DNA from: Cryomorphaceae bacterium
GTDB taxonomy: Bacteria; Bacteroidota; Bacteroidia; Flavobacteriales_D; Crocinitomicaceae
Reading direction: 5' to 3'
DNA length: 64,000 nt
Assembly: GCA_027490665.1 (NCBI GenBank)
Contig: JAIXXP010000005.1
Location: forward strand, 1 to 64,000
Under the pieces are notes generated by a model. That model had not been told where the DNA came from. It ran no database searches and saw only the letters and a list, made by a program, of their open reading frames with translations. The translations under genes were made by a program, and so were the position numbers. Shown here piece by piece: positions 55,384-64,000 of the stretch (its first letter is position 1; each line of letters begins with the position of its first letter).

Positions 55384-56670
55384 ATGCAATCAACAATTAC
55401 TCATTCAGACAAAACCCAAGCCTATATCGATCTAGAAGATCAGTACGGCGCCCACAACTACCACCCACTACCAGTTGTTTTGACAAAAGGAGAGGGCGTT
55501 TACGTTTGGGACGTCGATGGCAAGCGTTACTTTGACTTTCTTTCTGCTTATTCGGCAGTCAATCAAGGACACGCACATCCAAAAATTACCCAAGCGCTTA
55601 TCGATCAAGCTAAAACATTGGCCCTGACCTCCCGCGCTTTCTACAACGATTGCCTTGGCGACTACGAAAAATACGTCACCAACTACTTCGGCTTTGACAA
55701 AGTGCTGCCGATGAATACCGGAGCAGAAGCGGTAGAAACCGCAATTAAATTATGTCGCAAATGGGCGTATGAAAAGAAAGGTATTGCTGAAAACCAAGCC
55801 CAAATTGTGGTCTGTGAAGGTAATTTCCACGGCCGCACCACCACAATTGTCTCCTTTTCTTCCGACCCTGACTCCAACAAAAACTTTGGCCCGTATCCGG
55901 CTGGCTTCATCTCCATCCCCTACAACGATATTGCAGCACTCGAAGCTGCACTCGCCCAACCAAATGTGGCAGGTTTCTTGGTAGAGCCTATTCAAGGTGA
56001 GGCGGGTGTGTATACGCCCTCAGACGACTACATGCGCCAAGCCAGAGCGCTTTGCACCCAACACAACGCCCTATTTATTGCCGATGAAGTACAAACAGGC
56101 ATTGCTCGCACTGGTAGTCTTTTGGCTGTTTGTGGCAATTGTTCTTGTGAAAACAAATGCGAACAACAAGCCGCAACTTACGCCAGACCAGACATCCTCA
56201 TACTCGGCAAAGCACTTTCCGGTGGCGTTTACCCTGTTTCTGCAGTATTAGCCGACGACCACATCATGATGGTTATCAAGCCCGGACAGCACGGATCTAC
56301 TTTCGGCGGAAATCCTATAGCTGCCAAAGTAGCAATTGCTGCACTCACAGCTGTTGAAGAAGAACACCTCATTCAAAATGCACGCAAGCTCGGCCACTTA
56401 TTCAGAAGCGAAATGCAGCGCATCATAGACCAACACGACCTTCTCGTTAAGGTGCGTGGTAAAGGTCTACTCAATGCTGTTGTGGTCAATGACGGCCCAG
56501 ATTCCGACACCGCATGGCGCTTGTGTGTGGCGCTCAAAGAAAACGGTCTTTTGGCCAAACCAACCCACGGCAACATCATACGCTTTGCGCCACCGCTTGT
56601 CATTACAGAAGCGCAACTCCTGGAGTGCATTGCAATCATAGAAACTACAGTTCAACATTTCACTAAATAA
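55384..56670 (+). CDS. rocD: Ornithine aminotransferase
   Basis: The ATG at 55384 is used; a TTG three codons earlier is less likely. This 428-residue class-III aminotransferase converts ornithine and 2-oxoglutarate to glutamate semialdehyde and glutamate in arginine breakdown. The PLP-binding Lys is in [17 protein letters not shown], and [16 protein letters not shown] and [13 protein letters not shown] are typical ornithine aminotransferase segments. It is followed after 7 bases by the phosphohexomutase gene. Confidence 0.94.
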   Translation: MQSTITHSDKTQAYIDLEDQYGAHNYHPLPVVLTKGEGVYVWDVDGKRYFDFLSAYSAVNQGHAHPKITQALIDQAKTLALTSRAFYNDCLGDYEKYVTNYFGFDKVLPMNTGAEAVETAIKLCRKWAYEKKGIAENQAQIVVCEGNFHGRTTTIVSFSSDPDSNKNFGPYPAGFISIPYNDIAALEAALAQPNVAGFLVEPIQGEAGVYTPSDDYMRQARALCTQHNALFIADEVQTGIARTGSLLAVCGNCSCENKCEQQAATYARPDILILGKALSGGVYPVSAVLADDHIMMVIKPGQHGSTFGGNPIAAKVAIAALTAVEEEHLIQNARKLGHLFRSEMQRIIDQHDLLVKVRGKGLLNAVVVNDGPDSDTAWRLCVALKENGLLAKPTHGNIIRFAPPLVITEAQLLECIAIIETTVQHFTK

Positions 56671-56677
56671 TTTTACT

Positions 56678-58087
56678 TTGGCAACACCTATTAAATTTGG
56701 AACCGATGGCTGGAGAGCGATCATTGCAGCAGACTTCACCGTTGAAAACGTAGCCCGTGTTACCGAAGCTACAGGTATCTGGCTCAAGGCACAATTTGAA
56801 AACCCAACGGTTGTTATTGGCCACGACTGCCGTTTTGCAGGCGAACTCTTCATGGAAACCGCTGCCAAAGTTTTGCTAGCACAAGGCATTCAAATCAAAA
56901 TGGCCCGCGGTTTTGTCTCTACCCCAATGATCTCGCTAGCTGCCAATCAGTTGGGCTGCGAGGTAGGCATCATCATTACGGCCAGTCATAATCCGCCATC
57001 TTACAACGGTTTTAAGTTAAAAGCCAAATTTGGAGGGCCACTCGAGCCCGAAAAAGTCAATGAAGTAGAAGCACTCATCCCCGATGCGTGCAGCATTGAT
57101 TTTCAAGCAATCGACCTTCAAGAAGCGCTCAGTTCAGGTCAGCTCGAAGAAATCGATATCGAAACGCGTTATATCAACCACGTCAAAGCCAATTTTGACC
57201 TCGCTGCCATCCGCAACTCAGGTCTTAAGCTCATGTACGACGCCATGTACGGCGCTGGCCAACGCGCACTCCCGCTCGTTTTACCTGAAGTCGAACTCCT
57301 GCACTGCGAACCCAACCCATCTTTCATGGGTACAGCTCCAGAGCCCATTGCCAAAAATCTTCAAGAACTCGCTCAAACCATCCAAACTAAAGCAGACATC
57401 TCTTGCGCACTCGCCACCGACGGCGATGCAGATCGCATTGGCCTTTACAACAGCCATGGCGAGTTTGTAGATTCTCACCACATCATCTTGCTTTTGATCC
57501 ATTACATGGTCAAGTACAAACAAATGACAGGCAAGGTTGTCATTGCATTTTCGGTCACACCACGCGTCGAAAAACTCTGCAAGCATTACGGTCTGGAATT
57601 AGAAGTGACCAAAATTGGCTTTAAAGAAATTGCCAACATCATGATCAAAGAAGATGTTCTTCTTGGTGGTGAAGAATCTGGCGGTATTGCCGTTAAAGGA
57701 CACATTCCAGAGCGCGACGGCATCTGGATGGGTCTCATTGTATGGGAATTCATGGCTAAATCTGGCAAATCCCTCGACGAACTTATCGATGAAGTATATG
57801 CTATCGTTGGACCTTTCCAATTTGAACGCAACGACCTCCACATCACCGAAGAACTCAAACAAAAAATAATCGCCAACTGCAAAGCAGACAACTACAAATC
57901 TTTTGGCAAATACCAAGTTCGAGAAGTACAGACCATCGATGGCTTCAAATATTTCTTCGACGACGAACGCTGGGTCATGATCAGACCGTCTGGCACAGAA
58001 CCAGTATTGCGCACCTACGCCGAAGCACCAACTTTAGAAGAAGTGAGAGAAATCCTAACTGCAACTGCACAAGCTATTTGCAATTAA
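56678..58087 (+). CDS. Phosphoglucomutase/phosphomannomutase, TTG start
   Basis: No suitable ATG precedes the conserved IKFGTDGWRAI, so the start is TTG at 56678. The 469-residue enzyme belongs to the alpha-D-phosphohexomutase superfamily. It has the phosphoserine loop TASHNPPSYNGFK near residue 105, the metal site DGDADR near 248, GGEESGG near 331 and the phosphate-binding RPSGTEP near the C-terminus. It interconverts hexose 1- and 6-phosphates; the exact sugar is not determined by sequence alone. Confidence 0.9.
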   Translation: MATPIKFGTDGWRAIIAADFTVENVARVTEATGIWLKAQFENPTVVIGHDCRFAGELFMETAAKVLLAQGIQIKMARGFVSTPMISLAANQLGCEVGIIITASHNPPSYNGFKLKAKFGGPLEPEKVNEVEALIPDACSIDFQAIDLQEALSSGQLEEIDIETRYINHVKANFDLAAIRNSGLKLMYDAMYGAGQRALPLVLPEVELLHCEPNPSFMGTAPEPIAKNLQELAQTIQTKADISCALATDGDADRIGLYNSHGEFVDSHHIILLLIHYMVKYKQMTGKVVIAFSVTPRVEKLCKHYGLELEVTKIGFKEIANIMIKEDVLLGGEESGGIAVKGHIPERDGIWMGLIVWEFMAKSGKSLDELIDEVYAIVGPFQFERNDLHITEELKQKIIANCKADNYKSFGKYQVREVQTIDGFKYFFDDERWVMIRPSGTEPVLRTYAEAPTLEEVREILTATAQAICN

Positions 58088-58118
58088 CAGTTCGCCGTAT
58101 AATTGATACTGAAATTTA

Positions 58119-58156
58119 CGCACAAGCCCTTCAAATTGGAGGGCTTTTTTTGTGCC
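58119..58156 (+). terminator. Terminator after the phosphohexomutase gene
   Basis: AAGCCCT and AGGGCTT (58124-58130 with 58140-58146) form a stem with seven T. An outer GCACA/TGTGC pairing extends the hairpin. Confidence 0.85.
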
Positions 58157-58189
58157 TTCAAATCAAAAGAACTAATTTTATATTTATAA

Positions 58190-58598
58190 ATCATAAATAC
58201 GCAAGTTTTCACGAGTTCACTCCCGGACACACTTTTTGCCTTGCTTTCCGAAAAAGCACAAGAACTGAACGTTCCTAAAAATAAAATCATTGAGAAGGCA
58301 CTCGCAGTCTATTTAGAGCAGCTCAATAAAGCAGCCTATATTGGTATTCAGCGGAGATTTATTCAATACCCATACACCACTCATTATTGGCCTAACACTG
58401 TCCTCCAAAATCAAAAACTTTAAAGGGAGTCTCATTCTTGAACCCGACCCCGAAAATGGCCTGAAAGAAAAGTCTGAAATTTTTACTTTTCACATCCGCT
58501 CTATTTCAAAAGAGCGCTTTATTGAAAAGATTAGCCGCATTGACGGTAAAAAACTTAAAGAATTAAGAAAAGCGCTTCAAGAAATCCTTACTTATTAA
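58190..58598 (+). pseudogene. Remnant of a ribbon-helix-helix / MazF-like toxin-antitoxin pair
   Basis: From 58190 an open frame reads IINTQVFTSSLPDTLFALLSEK and continues to KNKIIEKALAVYLEQLNKAAYI, which is an RHH antitoxin N-terminus without an ATG; ATC and ATA stand where the start should be. After about residue 48 it loses similarity. Another frame from about 58341 encodes GDLFNTHTPLIIGLTLSS...SRIDGKKLKELRKALQEIL, which fits the middle and end of a MazF-type toxin but lacks the toxin N-terminus. A deletion seems to have joined the two. The locus is probably dead. Confidence 0.68.
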
Positions 58599-59422
58599 CC
58601 CAAAGCGACATCCAAGATCATCATCACTAAGAAGCCTCCAATGAAGCCTAAAACAGCTACATCGGTGTATTTGTCGCGCTGGGTTTCGGGGATCACTTCT
58701 TCTACCACCACAAAGATCATGGCGCCCGCGGCAAAAGAGAGCGCGAAAGGCAAAATTGGTTCCATGTATATAACTGCTACAGCGCCAATAACGCCCGCAA
58801 TTGGCTCTACGATAGCGGAAAGTTGGCCATACATAAAACTCTTCATACGGCTCGCTCCCGCTCGCCGCAAAGGCATGGCCACGGCAAATCCTTCCGGGAA
58901 GTTTTGGATGCCAATTCCAATTGCCAAAGCAATAGCACCAGCAATTGTGGCGCCTTCCATACCGTTGGCTGCTGCGCCAAACAAAACCCCAACAGCTAAG
59001 CCTTCAGGAATGTTGTGCAAAGTAATGGCGAGTACCAAAAGGGTGGTTTTGTGTAGCTGCGTTTTGACACCTTCGGTTTCGTTTTCATTAAAGTTGATGT
59101 GCAAATGCGGTAATTTCTTGTCGAGGAAAAACAAAAACAATGCACCTGTCAGAAAACCAATTGCGGCTGGCATCCAGGGTGCGCTTGGGTAAAGCCTTTC
59201 GGAAAGCTCAATGGAAGGCATAAGTAAAGACCAGAAGCTAGCCGCCACCATTACGCCACCGGTAAAGCCAAGCATGCCATCGAGCAAACCGCGGTGCATA
59301 CTTTTAAAGAAGAAAACCAAACTAGCACCTGCTGCGGTTACCAACCACGTAAAAGTGGTGGCCAAAAAGGCTGCAAAAACAGGATCGATATGGGTAAAGT
59401 AATGTTCGAGTTGTTGCATCAT
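58595..59422 (-). CDS. ZIP family metal transporter
   Basis: This 275-residue membrane protein has eight hydrophobic segments. Its HNIPEG motif in ITLHNIPEGLAVGV and the related NFPEGFAVAM are the metal-binding sites of ZIP transporters for zinc and other divalent ions, and EEVIPE lies in the later membrane segment. It overlaps the toxin-antitoxin remnant by 4 bases at its end. No regulatory site was recognised in the short gap upstream. Confidence 0.92.
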   Translation of the reverse strand: MMQQLEHYFTHIDPVFAAFLATTFTWLVTAAGASLVFFFKSMHRGLLDGMLGFTGGVMVAASFWSLLMPSIELSERLYPSAPWMPAAIGFLTGALFLFFLDKKLPHLHINFNENETEGVKTQLHKTTLLVLAITLHNIPEGLAVGVLFGAAANGMEGATIAGAIALAIGIGIQNFPEGFAVAMPLRRAGASRMKSFMYGQLSAIVEPIAGVIGAVAVIYMEPILPFALSFAAGAMIFVVVEEVIPETQRDKYTDVAVLGFIGGFLVMMILDVALG

Positions 59423-59448
59423 GGTACAAAAATACCAATAAATGGAAC

Positions 59449-59856
59449 CTACAAATCAAAGTATTGCAAAGCAAGTTTGTAGCTATCCAAACCAAAACCA
59501 AAAATACAGCCTTTGCAAACCGGGCTTAATAAGGATTCATGCCGAAATGATTCGCGGGCAGTTATATTCGAAATATGCACTTCTACTACCGGAACTGAAA
59601 TAGCGGCAATGCAATCACGCAAGGCAACACTTGTGTGCGTGTAGCCACCAGCATTGAGAATAATGCCATCTACTGCTGCAGTTTGAAGCAAATCTATGAG
59701 CTCCCCTTCAATATTGGACTGAAAATAAGCCAATTCATGCGTGCTTTGACCTTTCAGCTGCTCAAAATAAGCTTCGAACGTGACATTCCCATATATTTGT
59801 GTTTCACGGGTGCCGAGTAAATTCAAATTTGGACCATTGACAATAAGCAACTTCAT
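59449..59856 (-). CDS. aroQ: 3-dehydroquinate dehydratase, type II
   Basis: This 135-residue enzyme of the shikimate pathway has the flexible loop with Arg and catalytic Tyr region (NGPNLNLLGTRE), the NAGGYTHTSVALRD helix and the VEVHISNITARESFRHESLLS end. Length and motifs are normal. It is transcribed away from xerD with only 5 bases between the two start codons. Confidence 0.95.
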   Translation of the reverse strand: MKLLIVNGPNLNLLGTRETQIYGNVTFEAYFEQLKGQSTHELAYFQSNIEGELIDLLQTAAVDGIILNAGGYTHTSVALRDCIAAISVPVVEVHISNITARESFRHESLLSPVCKGCIFGFGLDSYKLALQYFDL

Positions 59857-59861
59857 AAGAC

Positions 59862-60764
59862 ATGCATTGGGAGCGCTATATTAAGGATTTTGTTTCATAC
59901 CTAAAAATTGAAAAGGGTTTGGCTGAAAACTCAATCCTGGCCTACCAGCGCGATGTCAGCTTGTTGGCCGAGCATTTCACCAACGAAAAAAGTAAACCGG
60001 AACAAGTTACATACGAACAACTCAAAACTTTCGTAGCACATCTTTACGACCTAGGGCTCAGTGCACGAAGCCAGGCGCGTATCATTTCAGGTGTCAAGCA
60101 GTTTTTTAGATACCTCATCTTAGAACGGTATATCCATATCGATCCATCCGAACTTTTGGAACAACCCAAACTTGGCAGAAAATTACCTGAAGTGCTTGAA
60201 ATTGAAGAAATCGACGCTCTGTTAGCTGCCATTGACTTAAGTTTGGCAGAGGGCCAACGCAATCATGCCATGCTCGAAACTCTATACAGCTGCGGACTGC
60301 GCGTATCTGAACTTATTGGACTGCGTTTCTCTGATTTGTATTTTGACGAGGGATTCATCCGTGTTATTGGAAAAGGCAATAAGGAGCGTTTGGTGCCAGT
60401 TTCGCCACAGGTTGTGCAAGAGATCACTGCCTACACAGCGCAATCTAGACTAGAAGTTCCGATCAAAAAAGGACAGGAACATTTTATTTTTCTCAATCGC
60501 AGAGGAGCCGCCCTCACGAGAGTCATGATTTTTACGATCATCAAGCAATTGGCACAAAAAATTGGCTTAGGAAAGCAAATTTCTCCGCATACTTTTCGAC
60601 ACAGTTTTGCCACACATTTAGTAGAAGGCGGAGCCAATTTGCGCGCCGTTCAAGAGATGCTCGGACACGAATCTATCACCACCACAGAGATTTACACACA
60701 TCTCGACCAACGATTTTTACGCACGGCGATCTTAAGTCATCATCCGAGAAATCAAGGGAAATAA
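59862..60764 (+). CDS. xerD: Tyrosine recombinase XerD
   Basis: This 300-residue protein has an N-terminal SAM-like DNA-binding domain (YIKDFVSYLKIEKGLAENSILAY) and the catalytic domain with Arg in CGLRVSEL, HTFRHSFATHL and Tyr in TEIYTHL. These give the R-H-R-Y active site. XerD with XerC resolves chromosome dimers at dif. It is divergent from aroQ. A second copy (xerC) is expected elsewhere in the genome. Confidence 0.93.
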   Translation: MHWERYIKDFVSYLKIEKGLAENSILAYQRDVSLLAEHFTNEKSKPEQVTYEQLKTFVAHLYDLGLSARSQARIISGVKQFFRYLILERYIHIDPSELLEQPKLGRKLPEVLEIEEIDALLAAIDLSLAEGQRNHAMLETLYSCGLRVSELIGLRFSDLYFDEGFIRVIGKGNKERLVPVSPQVVQEITAYTAQSRLEVPIKKGQEHFIFLNRRGAALTRVMIFTIIKQLAQKIGLGKQISPHTFRHSFATHLVEGGANLRAVQEMLGHESITTTEIYTHLDQRFLRTAILSHHPRNQGK

Positions 60765-60805
60765 TGTGCTTTGTTGAAAAAGGCTGCTTTTTTGTGGATA
60801 ATGGG

Positions 60806-60836
60806 TTTGTAGTATTGTAAAAAGTTGTTATCTTTG
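60806..60836 (+). promoter_or_regulatory. Promoter of the rpmB operon
   Basis: TTTG at 60806-60809 and TATCTTTG at 60829-60836 are separated by exactly 19 bases, the strongest Bacteroidota housekeeping promoter in the window. Start codon is 35 bases downstream. Confidence 0.82.
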
Positions 60837-60871
60837 CATCCGCTTTTGTAATTACACGTAATAATATAGAC

Positions 60872-61108
60872 ATGTCACGAGTTTGTCAGTTAACAGGAAA
60901 GTCAGTGATGGTTGGAAACAACGTATCGCACTCAAATCGCAAGACCAAGCGTCGTTTTTATCCGAACTTGATCACGAAGAAGTTTTTCGTTCCTGAAGAA
61001 GATAATTATATCACTTTAAAGATTTCTGCTGCTGCCTTGCGCACCATCAACAAAAAAGGAATCTCCGCTTGCTTGAAAGAAGCACGCCAAAAAGGATTTT
61101 TGAAATAA
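60872..61108 (+). CDS. rpmB: Ribosomal protein L28
   Basis: This 78-residue basic protein matches bL28, with [29 protein letters not shown] at the N-terminus and its typical short length. It is the first gene of a ribosomal operon with rpmG and the DUF4295 gene and has a clear promoter. Confidence 0.97.
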   Translation: MSRVCQLTGKSVMVGNNVSHSNRKTKRRFYPNLITKKFFVPEEDNYITLKISAAALRTINKKGISACLKEARQKGFLK

Positions 61109-61139
61109 CCTGTTGGGAAACAGAATAAACATTTAGAAA

Positions 61140-61328
61140 ATGGCTAAGAAGAGTAAAGGCAACCGCATCCAAGTAATTCTAGAGTGCACTGAGCACAAAG
61201 AGTCTGGTATGCCCGGTACATCACGCTACATCACAACTAAGAACCGTAAAAATACGCCAGACCGTATGGAGATTAAAAAATACAATCCCATCCTCAAGCG
61301 TATGACTGTCCATAAAGAAATTAAATAA
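61140..61328 (+). CDS. rpmG: Ribosomal protein L33
   Basis: This 62-residue protein matches bL33 with [14 protein letters not shown] and [26 protein letters not shown]. The usual Zn-binding Cys pairs are largely absent (only one Cys), which marks it as the zinc-free form. It lies 31 bases after rpmB. Confidence 0.97.
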   Translation: MAKKSKGNRIQVILECTEHKESGMPGTSRYITTKNRKNTPDRMEIKKYNPILKRMTVHKEIK

Positions 61329-61335
61329 GTAAGTC

Positions 61336-61491
61336 ATGGCAAAGAAAGTAGTTGCATCCCTCCAGAAAGGTGGAGGTAAAGAACATACAAAGGTGATCAA
61401 AATGGTCAAGTCTGAAAAGTCTGTCTCGTACACCTTTAAAGAAGAAATCGTACACAACGACAAAGTTAAAGAGTGGTTTACCAAAGGCTAA
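61336..61491 (+). CDS. DUF4295 protein (Bacteroidota-specific small protein)
   Basis: This 51-residue basic protein (MAKKVVASLQKGGGKEH... to ...DKVKEWFTKG) matches DUF4295, a short protein found only in Bacteroidota and usually directly after rpmG. The gene starts 7 bases after the rpmG stop and ends before a terminator. It is likely ribosome associated, from its place and charge; function is unproven. Confidence 0.85.
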   Translation: MAKKVVASLQKGGGKEHTKVIKMVKSEKSVSYTFKEEIVHNDKVKEWFTKG

Positions 61492-61511
61492 ACCGTTGTG
61501 CAATCCCTTTT

Positions 61512-61541
61512 AAAGCTTCCAAGTTGGGAGCTTTTTTTTTA
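61512..61541 (+). terminator. Terminator of the rpmB-rpmG-DUF4295 operon
   Basis: AAAGCTTCC and GGGAGCTTT form an 8- to 9-bp stem with a five-base loop, followed by T residues. It lies only 10 bases before the ftsY start. Confidence 0.82.
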
Positions 61542-61550
61542 TCTTAGCAA

Positions 61551-62531
61551 ATGGGCATATTTGATTTTTTTTCAAAATCTAAAAAAGAGACCCTTGATCC
61601 GGTTCAAAAAGAAACCCTCGACCAAGGTCTAGAGAAAACCAAACAAACCTTTTTCTCTAAAATCACGCGCTTGCTCGTGGGCAAAAGTCGTGTAGATCAA
61701 GGCGTCCTCGACGACCTCGAAGAACTTCTCATTACCGCCGATGTAGGCGTCGAGACCACTCTCAAAATCATTGAGCGCATCGAAACCCGTGTGTCCAAAG
61801 ACCGCGTCATCAACTCCGAAGAACTCAATCAAATTCTCCGAGACGAAATCATCGGCTTACTCGAGGAAAATGCCGCTAACTTTGAAGGCAAACTCAAAGT
61901 TGACAAACCTACAGATGGCAACCCTTATGTTTTAATGGTGGTTGGCGTCAATGGCGTGGGGAAAACCACTACCATTGGCAAACTTGCTTATCAAATGAAA
62001 CAAGCCGGCCTCAAAGTAGTGTTGGGCGCCTCAGACACCTTCAGAGCAGCTGCCGTAGACCAACTCATCATTTGGGCCGACCGCGTAGGTGTTCCTATCG
62101 TACAACAAGGTATGGGTGCCGACCCAGCAAGTGTTGCTTTCGACGCGTTGCAATCGGCCAAAGCACAAGGTGCTGATGTCGTGATCATCGATACCGCAGG
62201 TCGCTTACACAACAAAGTCAACCTCATGCAAGAGCTCTCCAAGATCAAGCGCGTGATGGACAAAGTTGTGCCAAACGCACCCCACGAAATTTTATTGGTA
62301 TTAGATGGTTCAACCGGGCAAAACGCCTACGAACAAGCCAAGCAATTTGCACAAGCCACAGACATCAATGCTTTAGCAGTTACCAAATTAGATGGTACAG
62401 CAAAAGGCGGTGTGGTTATTGGCATCTCTGACCAAATGAAAATTCCGGTCAAGTATATTGGCGTTGGCGAAAAAATGCAAGACCTCCAGCTTTTTGACCG
62501 CAAGGCCTTTGTGGAATCCCTCTTCAAGTAA
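61551..62531 (+). CDS. ftsY: Signal recognition particle receptor FtsY
   Basis: This 326-residue SRP GTPase has a short N-terminal charged region, an NG domain with P-loop GVNGVGKTTTIGKL near residue 132, DTFRAAAVDQL, DTAGRLHNK and TKLDGTAKGG. It receives ribosome-SRP complexes at the membrane and binds SecYEG. The acidic A domain of E. coli FtsY is missing, as usual in this phylum. Its expression should start after the upstream terminator; a TATCTTAG element lies near 61540. Confidence 0.96.
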   Translation: MGIFDFFSKSKKETLDPVQKETLDQGLEKTKQTFFSKITRLLVGKSRVDQGVLDDLEELLITADVGVETTLKIIERIETRVSKDRVINSEELNQILRDEIIGLLEENAANFEGKLKVDKPTDGNPYVLMVVGVNGVGKTTTIGKLAYQMKQAGLKVVLGASDTFRAAAVDQLIIWADRVGVPIVQQGMGADPASVAFDALQSAKAQGADVVIIDTAGRLHNKVNLMQELSKIKRVMDKVVPNAPHEILLVLDGSTGQNAYEQAKQFAQATDINALAVTKLDGTAKGGVVIGISDQMKIPVKYIGVGEKMQDLQLFDRKAFVESLFK

Positions 62532-62570
62532 GTAATCTAAGCACTAGAGTACTTCTTTCATTATCATTCC

Positions 62571-64000
62571 TTAAATCAACTGCTGCGCCACATAAGTAGC
62601 GTACTGTCCATTTAGCGTCATGAGTTCGTCGTGCTTGCCTTGTTCTATTATTTGGCCATCTTGCAAGACCAATATTTGATCTGCTTTGCGAATGGTAGAC
62701 AAACGGTGCGCAATAACGATAGACGTGCGGCCTTTCATGAGTTCTTCTAAAGCAGCTTGCACCAAACGCTCAGAGGTGGAGTCTAGTGCTGAGGTGGCTT
62801 CATCTAAAATAAGAATACTTGGATTTTTGAGAATAGCTCGCGCAATGGCGATGCGTTGTTTTTGACCACCCGACAACTGAATGCCACGGTCGCCGACTTC
62901 AGTGGCTAACTGTTCAGGGAAGGTGGAAATGAATTCCCAGGCGTTTGCTTTTTGTGCAGCGTCCATGACTTCAGCATCGGTAGCATCTGGGCGCCCAAAA
63001 CGGATATTTTCTAAGATGCTGCCTGAAAACAACAAGACTTCCTGTGGCACAATAGCCATATGCTGGCGCAACGCATGTAAATCAAACGTACTTGCTTTGC
63101 TCGAGCCAAAATAAATTTCACCTTCAGTTGGTTGGTAAAACTGCAATAGCAAATTAGCAATGGTAGACTTTCCAGAACCACTCTTCCCTACTAGTGCTAA
63201 AGTTTGATTAGGTGCCAGCGTAAAGTTTATTCCTTTGAGCACTTCGATATCTGCGCGCTGCGGGTAACTAAAATGTAAGTTTTCAAAACGTACTGAGCCG
63301 TCAATAGAAATTGGCGCTGGTGTATGGCTCGTTTGCTCTGAGCTCTCTTGCAAGATGTCGAGAAGATTTTCGGTGGCGCCTACTGCTTTTTGCACACTGG
63401 CATATAAGTCGGGTAAAGAACCAATGGAGGCTCCCATCATGATAGTAAACAACACAAACTGATAAAAACCTTCAGATGCCAACTCAGGATTCGGGCCTTG
63501 GGTCATGAGAAGACCCTTCCAAACAATAAATACGATGGCTCCGAACAAACAAAAGATGATAAAAGACACAAACAAACCACGCCAAATTCCGCTTCTGACA
63601 TTGAGGTCGCGGGTTTGTTGGGTGCTCTTTTTGTATTTACCCAATAAAAACCATTCGTTGGTAAATGCTTTCACGTTGGCAATGCCAGTAAGCGCCTCTT
63701 CTAAGACAGAATTAGAGGTGGCGATGTAGTCTTGCGCTTCTTTACTCAGTTTGCGGATGTAGCGACCAAAAAATACGGCCACAATAGCCATGACTGGCAC
63801 AGTTGCGAGCATGATCAGGGAGAGTTTCCAGGAAATAAAGAACAAAAAGGCGATCCCGCCAAAAACAATGATGATTTGTCTGAAGAATTCAGCGATGGTG
63901 GTGCGGAGTACTTCTTGAATTTGGGTGATGTCCGATGCAACTCTTGAAGTGAGCTCCCCTACCTTTTGACGGTTGAAGAAGTCCATGGGCATGTAGACCA
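62571..64000 (-). CDS. ABC exporter, fused permease-ATPase (5' end beyond the window)
   Basis: The visible part, about 476 codons, contains a transmembrane domain with five or six spans and an ATP-binding domain. It has Walker A GKSGSGKSTIANLL, the signature LSGGQKQRIAIARAI and Walker B ILILDEATSALD. It resembles MsbA-type half-exporters for lipids or drugs. The N-terminal methionine is not visible: codons upstream of 63992 stay open to the window edge and read VYMPMDFF, which is internal in the family, so the gene runs past 64000. Confidence 0.93.
   Translation of the reverse strand, partial: VYMPMDFFNRQKVGELTSRVASDITQIQEVLRTTIAEFFRQIIIVFGGIAFLFFISWKLSLIMLATVPVMAIVAVFFGRYIRKLSKEAQDYIATSNSVLEEALTGIANVKAFTNEWFLLGKYKKSTQQTRDLNVRSGIWRGLFVSFIIFCLFGAIVFIVWKGLLMTQGPNPELASEGFYQFVLFTIMMGASIGSLPDLYASVQKAVGATENLLDILQESSEQTSHTPAPISIDGSVRFENLHFSYPQRADIEVLKGINFTLAPNQTLALVGKSGSGKSTIANLLLQFYQPTEGEIYFGSSKASTFDLHALRQHMAIVPQEVLLFSGSILENIRFGRPDATDAEVMDAAQKANAWEFISTFPEQLATEVGDRGIQLSGGQKQRIAIARAILKNPSILILDEATSALDSTSERLVQAALEELMKGRTSIVIAHRLSTIRKADQILVLQDGQIIEQGKHDELMTLNGQYATYVAQQLI

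Noticed and set aside
62532-62570. Terminator between ftsY and the ABC exporter
   Set aside because: Only a weak quasi-palindrome AAGCACT-AG-AGTACTT is present without a T run, which does not suffice for a call.

Overview
The window reads as chromosomal DNA of a heterotrophic member of the phylum Bacteroidota. Supporting signs are a 1,232-residue secreted protein with SprB-type repeats and a type IX secretion C-terminal domain, the Bacteroidota-specific DUF4295 gene directly after rpmB-rpmG, starts without obvious Shine-Dalgarno sequences, and promoters of the TTTG-N19-TAnnTTTG type seen at several places. No rRNA, tRNA, insertion sequence or CRISPR array was recognised. No gene-free stretch exceeds about 220 bases.

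Positions 1-10153 form an A/T-rich island carrying a tellurite-resistance-like (Ter) stress module. It holds two TerD proteins, three tandem VWA (TerY-type) proteins with small membrane proteins between them, a PP2C phosphatase, a Ser/Thr-kinase-like protein with a zinc ribbon, and TerC. After a strong terminator come a small membrane protein, a PrsW-like intramembrane protease and a degenerate TerD paralogue that has lost the acidic metal-binding loops. The base composition changes sharply at about 10.25 kb.

Positions 10289-17522 hold the most interesting locus. It contains a sigma-54 activator whose N-terminal region looks like a CARF/RtcR-type ligand sensor. Next to it is a divergent intergenic region with a sigma-54-like promoter on each strand, and between them about five CATTTTTTGA-like repeats spaced about 20 bp apart. 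The controlled genes would be an unknown protein on one side and, on the other, two related small proteins, a VWA protein and possibly more: an HDAC-fold deacetylase in opposite orientation, a second VWA protein, a protein with archaemetzincin-like cysteines, and a small HAD phosphatase. This looks like a self-contained signal-responsive system that I cannot assign to a described one.

Positions 17530-25695 are accessory genes: a secreted transglutaminase-like protein, a pterin dehydratase/ADP-ribosylglycohydrolase fusion, two tandem toxin-antitoxin modules with operator-like inverted repeats, an acyl-ACP desaturase interrupted by an in-frame TAG, a J-domain/KTSC fusion, RmuC and a triple-BON protein. 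Positions 25861-36208 hold the secreted repeat protein, small envelope proteins, a flavin reductase-like protein, a protein with a 17-base A homopolymer in its coding region, a DsbA-like oxidoreductase and a WYL regulator.

Positions 36212-64000 are mainly core genes: hemF, a LysM/receptor-like lipid or peptide-binding protein, guaA, secA, a DUF2520 dehydrogenase, a KdsC-like phosphatase, a sugar kinase/nucleotidyltransferase pair, a GH109-like oxidoreductase-fold enzyme, rocD, a phosphohexomutase, a ZIP transporter, aroQ, xerD, rpmB, rpmG, a DUF4295 gene, ftsY and an ABC exporter cut by the window end. Embedded in this part is a DabA-DabB inorganic-carbon uptake operon with a SulP transporter (48269-54851), and the deleted remnant of another toxin-antitoxin pair (58190-58598).
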